Assembly: GCA_038227745.1 (NCBI GenBank)
Contig: JBBRPS010000562.1
Span: 1 to 6,877 of the forward strand
Source: DASPXY01 sp038227745
Lineage (GTDB): Bacteria; Planctomycetota; Planctomycetia; Gemmatales; Gemmataceae
Reading direction: 5' to 3'
DNA length: 6,877 bases
Shown one piece after another: positions 4,711 to 6,877 of this stretch. Position 1 is the stretch's first letter. Each line of letters begins with the position of its first letter. The position numbers and the translations under genes are program-made. Below the pieces are notes generated by a model. It saw only the letters and a program-made list of their open reading frames with translations, was not told where the DNA came from and searched no databases.

Positions 4711-6663
4711 TCAGGCGCCCGTGCCGTCGAGGCGGCGCAGCTCCGCGGTCACGCGCTCGCGGAGCAGCCGCGCCCTCAGATCCTCCGCCTGGCCGCGCGT
4801 CAGCCCCCGGTCCAGGCAGAACGGCAAACGCGCCATCATCCCCTCGGCCGCCTCGGCGCTGAGGCCGTGCGTCGTCCGCGCCAGCTGGGCCACGAACGGC
4901 CGGGCGGGCGGCGGGCACTCGGTCACCTCGACGGCGTACTCGCGCGGCGCCCGCTCGCGCTGCAGCAGCCGCTGCAGGTCCGCCTGCGCGAGGACCACCG
5001 TCAGGCGGTCGCCCGCGGCCAGCACCGCCTGCAGCAGCGCGGGCTTCGTGGTGCCGGCCCCCCCTTCCAGGAACAGCGGCAGCATGTGGTAGTCCACCCC
5101 CAGGGCGCGGACCGACTGCCCCTCCAGGAAGGCGTCGCCCGCCGGCACGCACAGCTCGACCACCGCCAGCAGCCGCCCCTCGACGAAGAACACGCAGCGC
5201 ACGCGGTCGCCGAACAGGGCGGCCACGAACGACGGCGCCGCCAGCTCCGGGATCGACAGCGCCAGCTTCACGTTGGCCGCCTCGCGCAGCAGGTGCGCCA
5301 TCCGCGGGTCGGCCAGGCGCACGACGACGCGCTGGCTCGGGTTCGCGTCGCGGACCAGCAGGGCGATCTCCAGGTTGCCCAGGTCGTCGTTGGTGGCGGC
5401 GACGACGGCGCGGGCGCCGCTGGCGTTGGCCTGACGCAGCACTTCCGGCACGGTGACGTCGCCGATCATGACCGCCGCCCCCAACCGCCGTGCCGTGGCG
5501 ATGAACGGATTGTCGCGCGCCCGCTCGATGGCCACTACACGCTCGCCCTCGCTCAGCAGTTCCTCCACGACGCGGAAGCCGACGTTGCCCAGGCCGCAGA
5601 CGACGATGTGCCCGCTGTCGGGGATGCGCCGCACCTCCAGGGCCCCGCGCAGGTGGGCGCGCACGAGGTAATTGGTCAGGATGGCGGTGAAGGCCGCCGT
5701 CAGCGCCGCCCCGACCAGGCGCAGCACGCCGACGTACGTCTTCTGCCAGTCCTCCTCCAGCTCGCGGCCGTGCATGTCCGCCCCGGTCGCCATCAGGCTG
5801 ATGGTGCGGTAGAAGGCGCCGGCGAAGCGTTCGTTCGGGACGGTGCAGACGAACAGCACGGTGCTGAACAGGATCACCGCCAGCAGCCCCGCCGCGCAGA
5901 TCTTCACGGCCAGGTCCATCTCGCCGGAGGTGCGCCGCAGCATGCGCCCCACCCGGCGGAAGTGGCCGGCCCAGAGCAGTTCCGGCAACGTCTCCTGGCC
6001 AGCCTTGGCCGCCAGCGGGGCGAGAGAGCGCGGCGGGCCGCACAGCACGAGGTTATCGCCCGCCCCCAGCGTCTTTTCTCCGTCCACTTCGTTCAAGAAT
6101 GAGGCGGTGCCGCTGGCCGGGAGGTGGGCCAGCGCGATAGCCTGGTGGTTCGCGGAGACGTCGGCGACGCGCTGGCCGCGCAGCGGCGAGCCCGCCTGCA
6201 CGGTTAGCTCGGTGATCTGCTGCCGGCGGCCGTCGCCCAGTCGGAACGTGCCCAGCGCCTCGCCGGTGCGCGCGATCAGGGCGAGCACCGGGGCCGTCAG
6301 GGCCGAGGCGCTGAGGGCGAAGGCGTTGTCGAGGACCTTGCCCAGGCCCGCGAGGAGCGTCGGATTGAACATGCGGACGACGATGCGCACGTCGCGGCGG
6401 AGGTGGCGCACGGTCAGTGCGGTCGAGAGGTTGGCGAGGTCGTCGCTGGTGAGAATGAGCACGGCACGGGCGCTGTCGAGGCCGGCCTCGCGGAGGATTT
6501 CCTCGCGCCGGCAGTCGCCCTTGACCAGGCGCACGCCGTGGAGGCGGGCGTCGTCCGGTTTGATGCGGGTATCGACGGCCACCACCTCGGCGCCGGTCGC
6601 GCGGAGGTACTCCAGCACGCGGCCGCCCAGGCGCCCCAGTCCGCAGATGATGAAGTGCTGCAT
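4711..6663 (-). CDS. RCK-pore-RCK cation channel protein with L7/L12-like C-terminal domain
   Basis: This is a 650-residue membrane protein. Residues 1-~125 are a TrkA-N/RCK Rossmann domain, with the nucleotide loop GLGRLG (8-13) and acidic D31 after strand 2. Residues ~148-212 look like TrkA-C. TM1 is ~251-275, a pore loop ~279-296 follows, and TM2 is ~310-335. A second RCK domain has GLGNVG (357-362) and E380, with TrkA-C at ~485-560. Residues ~575-645 resemble the C-terminal domain of ribosomal L7/L12 (EYAVEVTE, HGLSAEAAE, RGLTRGQAEDL, TAEL). RCK domains bind NAD(H), nucleotides or ions and gate K+ channels and transporters, so a tetrameric gated cation channel is likely. The filter reads LMATGAD (290-296) where K+ channels have TVGYGD, so selectivity is uncertain. 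AAGGGAG eight bases before ATG 6663 fixes the start. The open frame extends to 6825, but only through tandem repeats. The end of the gene is part of an 80-bp duplication. Confidence 0.9.
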   Translation of the reverse strand: MQHFIICGLGRLGGRVLEYLRATGAEVVAVDTRIKPDDARLHGVRLVKGDCRREEILREAGLDSARAVLILTSDDLANLSTALTVRHLRRDVRIVVRMFNPTLLAGLGKVLDNAFALSASALTAPVLALIARTGEALGTFRLGDGRRQQITELTVQAGSPLRGQRVADVSANHQAIALAHLPASGTASFLNEVDGEKTLGAGDNLVLCGPPRSLAPLAAKAGQETLPELLWAGHFRRVGRMLRRTSGEMDLAVKICAAGLLAVILFSTVLFVCTVPNERFAGAFYRTISLMATGADMHGRELEEDWQKTYVGVLRLVGAALTAAFTAILTNYLVRAHLRGALEVRRIPDSGHIVVCGLGNVGFRVVEELLSEGERVVAIERARDNPFIATARRLGAAVMIGDVTVPEVLRQANASGARAVVAATNDDLGNLEIALLVRDANPSQRVVVRLADPRMAHLLREAANVKLALSIPELAAPSFVAALFGDRVRCVFFVEGRLLAVVELCVPAGDAFLEGQSVRALGVDYHMLPLFLEGGAGTTKPALLQAVLAAGDRLTVVLAQADLQRLLQRERAPREYAVEVTECPPPARPFVAQLARTTHGLSAEAAEGMMARLPFCLDRGLTRGQAEDLRARLLRERVTAELRRLDGTGA

Positions 6664-6671
6664 GGTGTCCA

Positions 6672-6678
6672 CTCCCTT
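6672..6678 (-). promoter_or_regulatory. Shine-Dalgarno AAGGGAG for the channel gene
   Basis: AAGGGAG on the minus strand lies eight bases before ATG 6663. The first Rossmann strand begins two residues after that methionine, which agrees with this start. The stretch 6679-6730 shows nothing else that I can name. Confidence 0.65.
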
Positions 6679-6730
6679 GGTGTCGCTCCAGGGACAGCAT
6701 AAGGGGGAGTGGGGGATTGTGGAATGGCTT

Positions 6731-6877
6731 TTCCGAAGAGGGCGAACGGCCGGCGTAAGCCGGCTGGTACGGCACCCCGCTTCCGAAGAGGGCGAACGGC
6801 CGGCGTAAGCCGGCTGGTACGGCACCCCGCTTCCGAAGAGGGCGAACGGCCGGCGTAAGCCGGCTGGTACGGCACCC
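6731..6877. repeat. Perfect 50-bp tandem repeat, almost three copies, running off the window
   Basis: Units are 6731-6780, 6781-6830 and 6831-6877 (47 of 50 bases before the window ends), with no differences between copies. Each unit contains the hairpin GCCGGC-GTAA-GCCGGC (6749-6764 in the first). The array lies upstream of the channel gene; its true copy number is unknown. There are no spacers, so it is not CRISPR. Identity between copies suggests recent expansion by slippage or unequal exchange. Confidence 0.9.

Larger units (their letters stand above)
4572..4731. repeat. 80-bp tandem duplication spanning the 3' end of the channel gene
   Basis: Units 4572-4651 and 4652-4731 are identical except at the two central loop bases (GT at 4601-4602 against AC at 4681-4682). 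Each unit holds one 56-bp palindrome plus a copy of the last codons and stop of the channel gene (LDGTGA-stop). The functional stop is at 4711-4713; the outer copy at 4631-4633 is an unused duplicate. Confidence 0.9.

Noticed and set aside
4572..4731. Insertion of a transposon with a 22-bp target duplication
   Set aside because: The copied 22 bp of coding DNA would have to end exactly at the neighbouring palindrome; a simple tandem duplication of 80 bp explains the layout with fewer coincidences.
2635..6102. A 1155-codon open frame on the plus strand
   Set aside because: It runs antisense to three clear minus-strand genes and through palindromic repeats. Its translation is low-complexity (rich in R, Q, H, A, G) with no family motif; such frames are common in GC-rich DNA.
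6664..6825. N-terminal extension of the channel protein
   Set aside because: The frame is open only because the 50-bp repeat has no stop in it. The Rossmann fold starts at MQHFIICGLG, with a ribosome site just before ATG 6663.
6731..6877. CRISPR array
   Set aside because: The units abut without spacers and are 50 bp each; no cas gene is present.

Overview
The window is GC-rich DNA that most likely comes from a planctomycete of the Gemmata group. The evidence is a eukaryote-like alpha-2-macroglobulin, a secreted methyltransferase and, above all, the palindromic repeats with the core ACAAGCCCGA..GCG, which in my experience are scattered through Gemmataceae genomes. This taxonomic call is pattern recognition; no search was run.

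All five real genes lie on the minus strand, so in transcription order the window reads right to left. (1) 6877-6664: a leader with a perfect 50-bp tandem repeat that runs off the window. (2) 6663-4711: a 650-residue RCK-type cation-channel protein. Nucleotide-binding RCK halves lie on both sides of a two-helix pore, the pore filter is non-canonical, and the C-terminus looks like a ribosomal L7/L12 C-terminal domain. (3) 4710-4462: two copies of a 56-bp perfect palindrome inside an 80-bp tandem duplication that also copies the end of the channel gene, followed by interleaved inverted repeats that could form an H-type RNA pseudoknot. (4) 4461-3655 and 3591-2821: two tandem paralogous proteins with the catalytic core of a 2-oxoacid dehydrogenase E2 acyltransferase but no lipoyl domain. 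(5) 2820-2569: a third palindromic repeat and a small hairpin. (6) 2568-1975: an exported class I methyltransferase resembling the FAM173/ATPSCKMT lysine methyltransferase family. (7) 1974-1752: a 60-bp hairpin followed by a T-tract, probably the terminator. (8) 1751-1: the N-terminal 583 residues of an alpha-2-macroglobulin-like protein, cut by the window edge.

The genes do not form an obvious pathway. The two acyltransferases are probably one transcription unit (63-bp gap). The others are separated by 220-250-bp gaps that hold hairpins. Very long plus-strand open frames (for example 2635-6102) are antisense shadows of the minus-strand genes. The most unusual items are the channel's domain architecture, the duplicated palindrome with an inverted loop, the candidate pseudoknot, and the exported methyltransferase.
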